Assembly (NCBI GenBank): GCA_963854835.1
Contig: OY978525.1
Span: 94,516,136-94,580,135 of the forward strand
Reading direction: 5' to 3'
Source of the DNA: Megamerina dolium
Taxonomy: Eukaryota; Arthropoda; Insecta; Diptera; Megamerinidae
Length of the DNA: 64,000 bases
The notes below the pieces were generated by a model, which worked only from the letters and a program-made list of their open reading frames with translations, searched no databases and was not told the DNA's origin. The position numbers and the translations under genes are program-made. Below are positions 11,863-24,305 of the stretch, one piece after another (the stretch's first letter is position 1; each line of letters opens with the position of its first letter).

Positions 11863-13932
11863 GATCGTAGGTAGTTAACACAACTTACTGCTGTGCTGAT
11901 CTTGCTTGGCTTACCTACCTCTAAACTCATGATATTAGTGAAAGAGATAGCTAGCTGTATATATTTTGTTTCTTCTCGTATAGACAACGAGTACGTATGA
12001 TGAAATTTAAAACCATCTTTTTGTTATCTGGTTCATAAAATAATACACACAAACAACTCGCATTAATGCTCGTCTCGTACAAACGAATATGCTTAAGCAA
12101 AGCAAGTTTGAAGGTTTTCGAAAATAAAAGAAAAAAAAACGTACACATTACACACGCACACATGAAATAATCTATGTAGGTATGCATTTTTTAATGAAAA
12201 TGTACGTAGGTAGTGGAGCCGAAAAGGTAAAATCAGCATATTTCATATTAGTGTTTTTTCATTTCAAAGGATAAAAACTTCAATTTTAATACCAAATACA
12301 ATTAAATTATGTAATTAAAACAAACTTACCTTGGGTTCTCGTAGTTATGTAACTTTAAAGAACTATTGTATTTATGTTGTTAATCCACAATATGGAATTT
12401 TTTATGCTGAAAATTAAAAATTGTTCGCTAAAAGTAAAACACACAAAATTTTGTTAGGAAAAAAATATCAATCGAAATTCACCACAAAATGAAGTTCAAA
12501 AAAATGTCCACAGCTTGTTTTAATTGTTACTTTTCGGTTTATTTTATTACAAATTTTTATATACTTTTTTTTCGATTTCGTTTCTAGAAACAAACAAAAA
12601 GCAAAAATATAATTAGCAACACGTTAATAAATATTATTATTATTATTTATGTCATTTATTAAGCAATTTACACTTTGTTTTGCAAGCAAATCAACAACAA
12701 TCTTTCTGAAGTTTAAAGTTCAAAAATTATGTGAGAGAAAAAAAAATTAATGAGTTAAATGTATTTTAAGGAAATAACAACAGAAATGTCTGCCTTGATG
12801 AGATAATGTGAAAAAAATTTGTTACCGAATTTTTATTACTTTCTTATAGACTCTACTATCGTTAAAGTGTACAAGCGCGTTTCGAACACGTTTTTAACAC
12901 CTGTTGCTGTTGAACTCAACTGAGGGTTTTGAAAATAATGGCTCATCTAAATGCCAATCGCCACGATACAATAACAATAATATGAGCGGCGACGACGCCA
13001 ACGACGACGACGATAACCCCATTGAAAATATCAACAATGCCACCACACACGTTATTGTAAAAATGAGAGAGAGAGAGTAAATATTTCAGCACAGTGTTGT
13101 ATTTTTTCTTTATAATATATAAAATTTATTATTTTTCTTAGTTTGCATAAAGAATTTGCTTCTCTTGAAAATGGTTATTACCAATATTTAATATTGTACA
13201 AATTTTTATTTTTATAATAATTCATTTTGTATTTTAAATACAGTTTTTTACCTATCTATTTAGGTAATACTTTTTAAGCAAAAAACATTTCCTAAGTACA
13301 ACTCTGTTCAGTGTGGTGAATATTAATTTCAAACTGGTATGGAGATTTATCTGATCACATTAAGAATGAAAATCGAATGAATTAATATTTAATAATACAT
13401 ATTTAGTAAATGTAATGAATATTGAGAATTATATATATTTAGTAAATCGAAAGAACGTAGTGCTCTCTAAAATATTTATTTTCTGAGCTGGAAGATAAAC
13501 TGATCAATAATATAAATTCACTATGCTGTTACAATTCTTTTCAAACTGTTATACATTAATTTCAGATTATTTTTAAATGTAAAGCAAATACATCCACACA
13601 TTTGAATATCAATTAAAGTAAGTACAAAAACCATAGATAAATACTAAAACATACTAAATGCATGCATTGAAAATTTTTAACAAAAGTATCTGTGAGATAC
13701 TTGAAAATATTTTTTATTTGTAAACTAATAAAAACTATTAATATTAAGGCGGGCCAAATTAGTATGGTGGAAAAAATCGTGACAAATTGTAATGGGTTTT
13801 CACTATATACCTAATATCACAAATAATTAAAATTTGTAACCAAAATTCCGAAACGGTGACCTAAATTTATCTTAAATTTTTGGTTGTGATTCTCATCTCA
13901 GTAGATAAGCCATTCACACACTTAAGCGTAAT

Positions 13933-14964
13933 TCCATCTGGATGGCTTTGAGTAGAAAAGGTGTCCCCCTGAAGCTGATTCGCCTCATAATGGCGCTTTA
14001 CGAGAAATCTGAGTTGGCGGTTCTACACAATGGTAACATCAGTGATTCATTCACGACCAACGCTGGTGTGCGGCAGGGCTGCCCTCTCTCCCCGCTTCTC
14101 TTCGCCATTGTGCTGGATGACGTCATGAGTAGCCTCACTCAGCACAAGAGAACTGGCATTGTGTGGAATCTCGCGCGGCAGCTTGAGGACTTGGACTTTG
14201 CCGATGACATTTGTCTCCTCTCGCACAAATTCTCCGATATGCAAGCGAAGGCGAACAGTTTAGTCGCGCTGGCACGCACCGTCGGATTAGAGATAAATAT
14301 TGCGAAGACCAAAGCTATGAGAATCAATCATTCCAATAGAAGCCATATAATGATTGACGGCTGTGCGATTGAGTTCGTCGAAAGTTTCTGCTACCTCGGT
14401 TGCACGATAGCAACAGACGGGGAAGCTGAGGAGGATGCTAACTGCAGGCTAAGCAAAGCAAAGACAGCATTTGGCCGGCTAAAATCAGTATGGGCAAATT
14501 CCCAAATATCCAGACGCACGAAATTACGAATATTCTCCGCATGTGTGAAATCGACACTACTGTATGGAAGTGAAACATGGCTGATCTCGAACTCCATCAC
14601 GCAGAGACTGCAAGTTTTCGTCAACAAGTGTTTGAGGATCATTTGTAGAATTTTCTGGCCTAACACTATTTCAAACGAGGCACTATGGCGTCTGACGAGC
14701 GAAGAGCCCATACTGATCCAGATTAAGCGTAGAAAGTGGCGTTGGATTGGCCACACGCTAAGAAAGTAGCCAAATAGCATCACGCGAATGTCGCTTGAGT
14801 GGAACCCGCAGGGGAGCAGAGGCCGCGGACGACCAAGAAACACCTGGAGACGATCAATACTGGGTGAGCTAGCTGCTGCCGGCATCACATGGGAAGGCGC
14901 TAGATCAACTGTCCAAAACCGTGTGCGATGGCGAAGCCTTGTGGAGGCCCTATGCTCCAATTAG
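13933..14964 (+). pseudogene. Truncated LINE reverse transcriptase with one stop
   Basis: Counting from the ATG at 13942, GVRQGCPLS lies at residues 42-50 and the catalytic FADD at 86-89 (Asp88, Asp89), followed by a thumb region with VGLEINIAKTK and a C-terminal segment containing LLYGSETW and KWRWIGHTLRK. An in-frame TAG at 14767-14769 interrupts the frame, which then continues in register through SLEWNPQG, GRGRPRNTWRR and VRWRSLVEALCSN to TAG at 14962-14964. Apart from that stop there is no frameshift, so the copy is fairly young. All upstream endonuclease and finger sequence is missing, so it cannot act by itself. Confidence 0.88.
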
Positions 14965-14990
14965 GAGTTTAAAGGAGAAAAAAAAAAAAA
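13933..14990 (+). mobile_element. LINE (RTE-like/SR2-type), 5'-truncated, with poly(A)
   Basis: Only the 3' third of a non-LTR retrotransposon is present: the reverse transcriptase palm and the C-terminal region. It begins abruptly at the codons for SIWMALSRKG, has a 13-nt 3'UTR and ends in 13 A at 14978-14990. The tail is poly(A), unlike the TAAG tail of the RTE at 1.3-4.3 kb, and the protein differs clearly, so this is another family. I place it near RTE/SR2-like LINEs from the FADD and RWRWIGHTLRK regions; the clade needs a database comparison. No clear target-site duplication was found. Confidence 0.85.
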
Positions 14991-15005
14991 GTTTTGTGAA
15001 CACAT

Positions 15006-15260
15006 TTCATTCTACATATTCGGTGCTGGGTGTTTTCGTTTCGGGTTGGTCAAAGTACTGAGAATACTTTTGCCAGTAAAGCGTCCGTCGCAAACGAACA
15101 AAATAGAGTCGATTCTACGTTGTTCTCAAGAATTGGGCATTGGTCAGACCAAACTATGGCGAATTCTGTGAAAGGATATTGGCCTGTGCCCTTATAAGAT
15201 CAATTTAAACCAAGAACTAGAGCCAAATGATCATATTAAGCGGCATTCCTTCTCGAAAAA
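15006..15260 (+). pseudogene. Tc1/mariner-superfamily transposase fragment (N-terminal part)
   Basis: The frame reads RCSQELGIGQTKLWRIL, a stop, then KDIGLCPYKINLNQELEPND. That is the second helix-turn-helix and linker of an IS630/Tc1/mariner-type transposase of the same family as the relic at 32.2-32.8 kb. It lies 16 bp after the poly(A) of the preceding LINE. The catalytic domain is not recognisable downstream and no terminal inverted repeats were identified. Confidence 0.65.
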
Positions 15261-15679
15261 AAAAATTTTATAAAAGTTGTCAAGTCCTTAAATATAAATG
15301 TGTTGTCGCTACTGATAAGTATGTGAATATAATGTTTAATTTTGACCACTTCCTTTTCGATAAAAAAGTACTCTTATTTTTTCAAAAAACAATTTTTTGT
15401 TTGGATATCAAAACTTATTTGTCAAATTGCGAGTGAACCAAGGGGTTTCGTTGCACATATATTTCGAATCATCGAGCAAAATATGTTCGCACTATTGGCG
15501 TGGAGAATCTCCTTCTTCTCTTTCAGTATTGTTGCGCATGCTAAATTTCTAGGTATTAGAATTAAATTATGAAATTTTCTATGTATAGGATGTACTGAAT
15601 GAACTAAATAAGACCAACTCGAGATATTGCGATTTAAGTAACACAGAAATTGTCTAAACTTTGTCATATTTCAAATTTC

Positions 15680-15757
15680 GACCTAAAGGTATTCCGATTT
15701 CTAAGTGACACTTGTGATATCACTTTTTTTGAACTTTGTCACAAGGGATTTGATCTT
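15680..15757 (-). mobile_element. SINE fragment (tRNA-derived family), degenerate
   Basis: CACTTGTGATATCAC, TTTGAACTTTGTCACA and the preceding 20 bases align with the conserved body segment of the SINE at 50.5 kb. The tRNA head and the 3' tail are not recognisable. Confidence 0.55.
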
Positions 15758-16231
15758 ATACACAGAATATCAACAGGTTATCCATTGAAGTTTCCCACTA
15801 TTAGAATCCTAATTTTATTCACATTTGTAGTGCTTACCATAGATAAAAAATTTAATTTATAAACTTATGTCCCTAAAGACGCCTTCTTGAATTTGAAAGT
15901 TGACGCTAAAAATGTGTGCTTTGATTAACAGCACTAACCCTATTGTATTGTAAAAGGTGCCACTCTCCTCCATAAGCTTCATTTGTAGTCGTAAATTCAT
16001 TCGAATCCTATATTGCTTCTAAAGGTATGGCTGCTAGATTGTTTATTTAGTTCACAATTCTACCTAGAAACCATTTTGAACTTACATTTTGAAATAAATT
16101 CGCAGTTATTTCATTTTAAGATAATAATTATAATTATTATGCGCATGTGTACGTCTAACTTTTCGATTCTGCCGAAAAGATGAAATAAATAAAAGATTTA
16201 TAATAAATTATACCTACATGTAAGCATGAGC

Positions 16232-16525
16232 ATTAAGGTGGGTGATTTCTTATTACCCATAAATAAAGATAAATAAAGATAATTGTAAGAAAATTTACTC
16301 AAGAAAATAAATACATATCTGTAATCAATTTTGAACCTTCTCAGTTTGATAAAAATATATTGCGTTGTAATTTTTTTAAATATTATATCGAGCGAAGGCT
16401 AAAAGAACTGAACTTCCAAAATAGCAAAATATTGGAAAGCTATTGAAAAAAAATTCTGTAGACGAGAATAAATTTGATTTGTCTACTTTTTGATTTTTAG
16501 ATAGAAGAATTTAACTCGCCTTAAT
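16232..16525. mobile_element. Possible MITE with ATTAAGGYGRGT termini
   Basis: ATTAAGGTGGGT at 16232-16243 reappears inverted as the end sequence ACTCGCCTTAAT near 16514-16525, giving a roughly 294-bp AT-rich unit with 10 of 12 matching terminal bases. The interior has no coding capacity. A TTAA-type duplication is conceivable but cannot be separated from the termini. Confidence 0.35.
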
Positions 16526-17780
16526 CTACATACTTCTTGTGATATACAATATATGTATGTTTGCATTTTAAATTTTTCGTAGGTTCTTTTTTATATATTT
16601 AGCTTCAAAATGGGTAGATATAGTAAATAAATCGTACTCACATGTGTGTATCGAACGAGCAGCATAGCATCGTTGAAGATTACCATGCGGCATAAGCATG
16701 AGTTTAGTAGAAAATGTTAAAGTATGAATCGTATCACTATCAAACTGAAACAAACAAACGGCATACTTTTAAGATCAGTCTTATTTTTATTCCTTTTTTC
16801 TACATATACATCTTTTTCTCCTTATTGCGCATCACAAGTAGCATGTGTCATTTGCCATACACATACACTCACGCAAAAACATAAAAGGAATTTATTTGGC
16901 AGACATAAAATAAGTCGAAAAAATAAATTCGACTAATAAAATAACAAAAACGCATACCACAATTATTTGGAAATTCGAGAATATTTGGGAACCAGTTTAG
17001 CTGGTTATGTTCACATGTGCCAATGTATGTACAGTACGTTATGTCTTATACTTATTTGAAATATCTATGGATTTTTCCTTGCTACAATCACCACCAATAC
17101 ATATGACAACAGACAGCAGACAGCAGACAGAATGACATTTAATGCGTATCGATCGATATGGGAATGACATGAAACTTGCTATCAAATTGTAATGAAAATA
17201 CTTACAAGCAAAACGTCGTAAGTATATGTAAAAAATATAAAAATTAATCTATCAAAAAAATATAAATAGTTGTAAAAGAATTATAATGATTACTTAATTT
17301 TTCAAATTTTTCTTAAATTTTGGATAGCAAAATAATTGTTTTGAATTATAGGTACATTACTTGTATTTTTCTTATTTTAAATTAAACGCTAACCTTGTGT
17401 GAATTCAAAAAAGTTAAGATTAAGATTGATTGTACACATAAATTGCCATGTAGTGTTAAAGTCTATTGTATGGCTTGCGGTGATTAAGTAAATGATCACT
17501 TACTGCTATTGGTCTGTGACAAGTTAATTTAGCCAACTAGTACAAAAGTTATGACAATTTATTGAATATTTTCGTATTTTTTGGAATAAGCAAATAGAAA
17601 TCTTCTACAAATAACGATCATTGTCAAAGTGGTATATGTTAAAGATAATTTTCTGCAATTATGTATAATCAGAAAATTTAGATCTTGAAAAGTTAAACGT
17701 CATCTTTCATAATCAATAACAAACAGCTTCGTAGATACATTGTTTGGAAGATACTAACTACATATTTGACACTATAGTCT

Positions 17781-18064
17781 CAAAATTTTGGACAGTATTA
17801 GAATGGACCTACATATTTTAGCCGGTTCCGAACGGCAGAACACTTGTGACATCACTTTTTCTGAGCTTTGTCACAGAGTTCTTTTTAGAAGCTTTTTCAT
17901 GGCAAGTTGTTACTGTCGGAAGAATTGCCAATTGCTTGCCGACAGGTGGGTACCGTTCGAAAGAAAAATCTTTTCGATATAAAATTTGTTATGCATCAGC
18001 CGGGGATTGAACCACGACCTACAGATCAGAAGGCGAACACACTAACCACTGAGCTACGGCACCC
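17781..18064 (-). mobile_element. tRNA-derived SINE, complete head and body, 3' tail missing
   Basis: Read on the minus strand the copy starts at 18064 with GGGTGCC, then has an A box TAGCTCAGTGG (18046-18056) and a B box GGTTCAATCCC (18003-18013) 32 bp apart, as in a tRNA gene internal promoter. The body continues with the conserved segments GAAAAGATTTTTC, CAATTGGCAATTCTTCC, AAAGTGATGTCACAAG and CCGTTCGGAACCGGCTAAAAT. The GCCACATA 3' end seen in other copies is missing. The good A and B boxes suggest a relatively young copy. Confidence 0.88.
17998..18064 (-). promoter_or_regulatory. Pol III type 2 internal promoter (A and B boxes) of the SINE
   Basis: A box TAGCTCAGTGG and B box GGTTCAATCCC fit the tRNA-gene consensus closely. 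The head resembles a tRNA but continues straight into SINE body sequence, so it is not annotated as a tRNA gene. Confidence 0.75.
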
Positions 18065-18109
18065 GCTATCAAAGAATAGTAAAAGGAAAATAAAGTCACA
18101 CACTTCGAT

Positions 18110-18175
18110 AAAAAAAATAAATATGTGGCACTTATAAGCCCGGAAGGGATCTTTGGAACAGCTTCTCTTCTACAG
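18110..18175 (-). mobile_element. SINE 3'-end fragment
   Basis: On the plus strand AAATAAATATGTGGCACTTA and the following AGCCC...GCTTCTCTTC match the 3' tail region of the SINE family. It lies 45 bp from the head of the neighbouring copy. Everything upstream of the tail is missing, so it is a separate, strongly 5'-truncated insertion or a rearranged piece of its neighbour. Confidence 0.65.
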
Positions 18176-18863
18176 AATTAAGTAACCGCTGAATAGAAGA
18201 GCTATCGGTTTTGTGTAGGTTGTTCGGTGTTCTATTAGGTCGTTCCGGAAGGGCTTGCTTAAAGCGGATTGCGGATTGCAATCCTAATCCTAATTTTGTA
18301 AGGAAGCCTCTGTACGAAGTAGAGACACAGGATCTGTATGCCCTGAAAAAATGTTAAGGAATTATTATTTGTTTATTTTTGTATAATTTTTTCAACTTTC
18401 ATAAATATTTTGAGGTTAGGCACGAAATATGACCTAACAGAGTTAAACCAATCAATAACACACATCAAATAACATACGTGGAAAAATATTTGGTACGTCT
18501 GCTGCATCATATTTTTTTGAGCGGCTGTGTAATTGTCAAATGTAAATTTCCAATTTTCTGACTTTTAACTTTCATTAGAGCCTTAATTGTAATTACCTAG
18601 ATATTGTGGACGATAGCACGTCATGAGCATTGAAAATCTGTATTTATTTGATTGTAGTTCAGTTTTTCTGGAATACAATATTTTTCGTTTAGTAGAATTT
18701 TCATCGTAGAATGTTAAGAGGAGAGTTCACTTCTCTGATCTTTTCGATCACTGCTATTGAATTTAATTGTAATATTTGATATATTTTCTAAAGCTAATGT
18801 GAAACATAAGAATTAATTTGCATTTCCATGAAAGAGATCGAGGTGGCTTTTAATTCTTACTGC

Positions 18864-18905
18864 ACAAGAAAACTAAAGGAGAAGGTTTTCCTTTAGTTTT
18901 CTTGT
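18864..18905. repeat. Perfect hairpin, 17-bp arms, 8-nt loop
   Basis: ACAAGAAAACTAAAGGA at 18864-18880 is repeated exactly inverted at 18889-18905. No transposon is recognisable on either side. Confidence 0.92.
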
Positions 18906-19553
18906 ACTAACTGCTAACGTAAAATATGTATTAACACACTTTTACTGACTTTTATTATTATACTATTAAAGTAGTCTTCAGACATATCGTGGATATTGAC
19001 CGTACCACTTTATATTCAACGGCCTAAGTACCATGTTAATATAATTTCACCTACATCTGTACATCAATTCATAATTGAAATACATTTCACCAGAGAATCG
19101 AAATTATTTATAAGATTTGTAATTCATAACAGAAATCATTATTATCATCGTTATCTCATATGACATTAAAATTGCATAAAACCGCATTAATCACATATTC
19201 AAACCAGTTATTGATCATACTGATTTCAATTATTCCGACCGCTATTCGTAAAATATATGTAGTACATACAAATAAATGAAAGTATAATTCACCAAAAATG
19301 GGTAACCGGTCAATGCAATTTTTGTGATCATTGTACCTAGTAGCAAGTTTATGATGTACACAGATGCACATATTGATTAGTTTGTTGCTGTTTTACGTCA
19401 ATCAGCGTACATACATTTCTCTCTTTACTCATATGATGCCTTTTTGCAAAATAAAAAAAAAACTTTTATTTTTCAAAATTGAATGCCACCTCAACTGCAT
19501 TTTACACATTTTTCTGTTAATGTTTTTGTAGCTTTTATTTTACATGAATGTGT

Positions 19554-19582
19554 AACCAAATTTGGTTAAATTATTTAACCAA
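19554..19582. repeat. Overlapping palindromes
   Basis: AACCAAATTTGGTT (19554-19567) is a 14-bp palindrome that overlaps a second one with 10-bp arms, TTGGTTAAAT and ATTTAACCAA, around one central base (19562-19582). Confidence 0.8.
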
Positions 19583-20410
19583 TCTTGGTAATACCGTGCG
19601 ACACGCTAACCGTGAGTCATGTAGCAAACGTACAGATTCGATCAGAGCAATACCAGATTTTAAATATAATCAAACGCAGACAATGATGCCATACATATCG
19701 AATTATTATATTAATGACAATTGATTGCCATGACGTTGATTATGGTATTGATAATGATTTGATAAAAAAGGAAGAAAAGCAAATAATTTGAATGTATGTA
19801 TCTGACTACATTCGAGTATATGATGTGCATCGTTAAGCAGTTACTATAGAACTTGTGCGTACATAGAAGGACATATCTAAAGTATCTAAAGGGTGTTTGT
19901 GTCTGAATGGGGCTGAGGAAAGTAAAGTTGAAAAGTTATGTTACAGGTAGATGAAGATACAAGTTGCCATGAAAAATGCTGCGAACGTTTGTGAGGAAAA
20001 TACGAAAGCCATGGATAATATTCTGCAAGTGGTGGTAAAGCCATTGATCGATCTTCCAGCGTACCAGATTGAAACATGAAGATTAAAAAGGGAAAGTAGG
20101 AAGGTGAAAAGGTGGATGATAGAAGACGGACATAGTATTAGATTCTTTAATAAAAAATTAACCACCATTAGTAGTAGAAGTTATACTGCAATTTTTGCCG
20201 TCGTTTTAATTGTTTCCGGTGATGGCTATGGGTGGATCTTTGAAAAACGCACGAACGTTCAGATGCACGCGATTGAAAAATAATAAATCTAAGTCGAGTT
20301 AAATTCAAAAATAAGACTTTGTCAAGTGTCTCAAAAACATCAATAAAAAACAAAATTTTATGTTAAATTTATATAGTATTGGAAGAGTACTTTAAATACT
20401 TTTAGTTGTA

Positions 20411-20605
20411 GGATTTGCGCAGAGCTCTTTCATAATGTTTTTGATTGAAAATTTTGCTGTAGAAATAATTGCTAAATGCTTGTCATGAGGTAGGCACCAT
20501 TTTAAAGCAAAAATTCTCTGTCTTTCTAAATAAATGCAGTCAAATTAAACTGACTTTATGCACAGAAAGCCATTACACTTAACTTCTTAGCTGCTAGTGC
20601 TCTGA
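20411..20605 (-). mobile_element. Old SINE copy, strongly diverged
   Basis: CAGAGCTCTTT, TTGCTAAATGCTTG, GGTAGGCACCATTTTAAAGC and the decayed head near 20575-20605 follow in the same order as body and head of the SINE at 50.5 kb, with many substitutions and small gaps. The B box is no longer recognisable. Confidence 0.55.
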
Positions 20606-23600
20606 AAACCAGAAATCTATGCAACATTTTGATTCGTAAACATGCACATTTCTTTATTATAGATATGTAGGTATACATGAAAATGTTTAAAATTTATAAT
20701 GTCTTATAATTGGGTAGACCTATGTAAAATAATTGAAGAAAATTAACAATAAAATTGAGTAACAGCTTATGAAGCATATATGTATTAAATACCTAGCAAA
20801 CTTTGAACAGACATAACAATAACAGAAATCAATAACAATAAATGACAATGCAAATAGTCAATTTGCACAATGTTCTCTACTACCAGTTGCTATCATTCGA
20901 TGGTCAATTGATATTGACAACTATCGCATACTCATCGCACATAGTAAGCATACTCACACTAACAGCAATGAGCAAGCAATTATATACATAGCAATAGTAA
21001 ATATTAGCGTGTTGAAAACACAAATCATCTGATACACACACATACACTCATACATACAATCTCGGTATTAATGTATTTGAATTTTGCAGGTGGTCCTCAT
21101 TTGAACGCTTCTAGTGAGTAGACGACAGCAACAACAACAATAAGACATGTCACAGACAAACATACATAATTATTTGTACAAGCTTTTGTATGAGAGGCCG
21201 TTTTACAAGTTATCATAGGCTAGCATTAAGGATGTGTTTATATGCTATTTGCGTTCCAATTACATGCATGCGTGTACGAGAGTGTGTATTATTAAAAATT
21301 ACTGATCAAAGCAACAGGTAGGCATGTAGTAACGATTGAATGAGGATATTTTCATATACCGACATACATATGCACATATGTACGAATGACCATACGCGTA
21401 TGACTGTCTATGGCAAATCAATAGAGAAGGTGAAGTTTATTGATAATATACGAGGTACAATTTTCTGGTTTTTGTCTACTGCCATTATTGCTGCTGTCGT
21501 AAATTTTAACATGTTTTCAATGCTCACTTGTTTACATAGTATTCTTGTTTACTACTATAAGCATACACTTTCCAGTAGTTACTATGCATATGTGAAGGAG
21601 CTGCGGGTGAAATTTTGTACTATTTGGTATGGCAAGGTCATATTTATGATTATTATTTGTTGTTGTTGTTGTTATGATTGTTTGTTATTATTTATCAACC
21701 ATGTACATGTCGATTATATTAACCAAACTTTTAGTTCCTTTTCGATTGTTGAAAGTAGGTTTTACATGTACTCGCACATGTTCACATGTATGTATGTATG
21801 TTAATCTTATCCCACAAAAGACAGATGTTAACTGATTTTTTTTTTAGGATTAAAGGCTACACATGAACATGCATAAGATGTGTGAGCGTGATTAAAATAA
21901 ATGTTATTGCAATTAAACAATTAATGGTGAAAGCAGCAACATTGTTGCAACATCTTTGACATACAATATGATTTCATAGTGAGAGAAGATTGAGTGAAGT
22001 GCAGTGGAACCCTAAATGATGTAAAGCAAAGAAATAAAAAATAACAAATTTTTAATACAACAACAATTTGCAAATCATTATAAATATCAGAGAATCAAAT
22101 GGCATATCAAATGGCACAACAATTTGTGGTATTGTGGGGTTCTTCAAAAAGAGTTTATTTATATTTTGAATTATATATTCTGTGATAAATCTCGGCGTTT
22201 CTTACGTTTATGAACAGTTCACGAAAAACAACTCTGATATTATTATTAATGGATTTAATCATTGCTGAAGCACTGTTCTATATTTTATGATTAACATAAC
22301 TTTGCAGCACAACGTCTCGAATATGTAAACTGCCATATCTCGGTGTCCACATAAAGTTTTCATTTGAAAAATTACACTACCACCTATTTTTTTTTTAAAT
22401 AATGTCAATTTTTGACATCCATTTTGAGTACAAAAGAAGATGTCGGCATTTTACAAGAACTTGTTCACTCGAAGGATTACCTTGGACAACCCACAAACGA
22501 CAATAAACTGCTAAGCATATTAGTCCAAAATATATTACGATTATTGTTTATGTGTTTCTTGCAATGATGACAATATCATTGGCATTGTCCGTATTATAAA
22601 TTCTAAAAAATATTTCTTTTGATTGTCGCAAAAATCCATCACATCCAAATTTGAAAATTTAAATTGAAATTTTTAAACAAAAGTCATATTATATTTAATT
22701 AATACAACGCGAGACCATTCTTAAGTCTCTGTGGAATGTTTCACTCTATCTGCCTTAGCCACATAAAGATCAGTGAAATACTGTTACAACTTCAGCGGTG
22801 CATAAATTGTCTTTTCGAAACACCCGATATAACAATAATGAGAACATCCTGCACTTGATAGCATTCTGCTATCGTACGATATAATAATATGTATGTAAAT
22901 GCCATTCAAATAAGGCGCACTTGAGGCACTTCAGGTGTTTGTTATGTTGTTGCGTTTTGTTCTTATTACTTATACATACGAAGTATACGTATCATATCAT
23001 CATTTCTCTGATATGTATTTCTCCACATTTCACAACTCATCATCAAGTAATAAGAAGCAATTGTTTATTAACTACATACATATACTTTGTTTGTACCTTT
23101 TGTATTGTGCCTCAGAACAGGAGCGGCAGCTGCTTGTGAAATTATCTCCAACTGCTGTCAGTTGCTACTGTTGTTTATGTTATTGCTGTTGTGCAATTGT
23201 CAAGTGTGTATGTGTGAATGCAAATATTTAAGTTTTTTTCCTTTCTTTCCTTTTTCTCTCGATCCATTTAAGGCGTAACTGACCGTAGCATGTGCCAATG
23301 CATTTTATGTGTCAAAAGTGAGTAAAAGAATGAATTGAATTGCATAATTCCCTCATGTTATTATATATCACATGGCGGTCTAGAGGCCACAGAAGGTCTA
23401 ACAATGTTATCAAAAGACAATTGAGTGCAACTAGATTAAAAATGCGTTAGCTGCTTAGAATCAAGAAAAATTTTTTTATTTTATTGTGGGAGAATCCGCA
23501 ACGCTTCAAAGACCATAAAATATTGTTTGAATCTGACAATCTGACTTCTATTTAGCCACTTGCCTTCAACGCCAATACTTATTGGATCCACCCTCGCTTT

Positions 23601-24305
23601 AGTGACTTTTAAATTAAATTAAATTCATCTTGCTGCATAATATGGACGCACACAAATAGAAAAGTTAAAAATACATTTGAAGCGAATACATATAATAAAT
23701 GTGTAAATATATTTGACAATAAATGCATATATTGTACAATGAATTGGCGAATTAACTAAATACTAAATCATCAAAAGATTAAATTAAATTAAAACTACTG
23801 TCAACTCTGAAAGAAAAGTTTAAATTAGAAAAAAAAAAATTAAATAAATAAAATAAAAAACTTATGGTGTGAAAAGAGATTTTTTTTCATTACATTAATC
23901 TATATCTTTTTTTCTTCTTCTTCTCCATATACGTACTTTCAAATCAGAAAGTCCCGGAAACGCCCATTTACATGACAAGAAAATTTTTGTTCCACACGCA
24001 AAGCATTGTAAACCATAACTAAAAGCTGAAAGTTGCAAAAAAAGAGATATTAAAGGAAATCGAATGCATCCAGATAAAAATGTTTTTAATATGTATGAAA
24101 AGTAACCGAGTAGGTAAAAGCAGGATCTACGAATTCAATCAGTTTTAATTGAAAGCATTTCCAATCGATATCTGTTCTTTTTTATTTCGAGAAAAATGGA
24201 AAAACACTGAAGTGCTACTATGTGACATCCATAAATGTTCTACCCTAAGATCTCTAAGTAGAGGGTCTCGATTGAAAGGTGCTACTACCACGTTTAACGC
24301 ACTTC
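20606..24305. other. Spacer without recognisable genes
   Basis: The stretch has CA/TTG-rich microsatellite patches and many TACATA/TATGTA words. The 154-codon frame at 21340-21804 has Cys runs from TGT repeats and no domain, so I regard it as chance. No transposon terminus is seen. Confidence 0.55.

Larger units (their letters stand above)
5593..13932. other. Long AT-rich non-coding stretch
   Basis: I recognise no gene here. Local structure includes a tandem AAAATAGCGG pair near 7848, TTG/CTG-type triplet runs near 8.9-9.1 kb, a 24-T run at 9333-9356, a 9-bp-arm hairpin at 10583-10608, and a CGT/GTT-rich triplet region at about 11826-11862. A GAC/ACG-rich patch near 12987-13015 and a short GA run near 13064 follow. 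The 138-codon frame at 9041-9457 is a translation of CTG/TGT repeats and poly(T), giving Cys and Phe runs, and is not credible as a protein. Confidence 0.6.
18176..20410. other. AT-rich spacer with inverted repeats
   Basis: No gene is recognised. The interval has repeated GCGGATTGCGGATTGC words near 18268, a 17-bp-arm perfect hairpin at 18864-18905 and overlapping short palindromes at 19554-19582. Confidence 0.55.

Noticed and set aside
17998..18064. tRNA gene on the minus strand
   Set aside because: A and B boxes are good, but the same head plus the same long body recurs many times in the window, so it is a SINE promoter and not a tRNA gene.
21340..21804. 154-codon plus-strand frame with hydrophobic stretches
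   Set aside because: It translates TTG/TGT repeats and TACATA-type words; no family resemblance or splice context.
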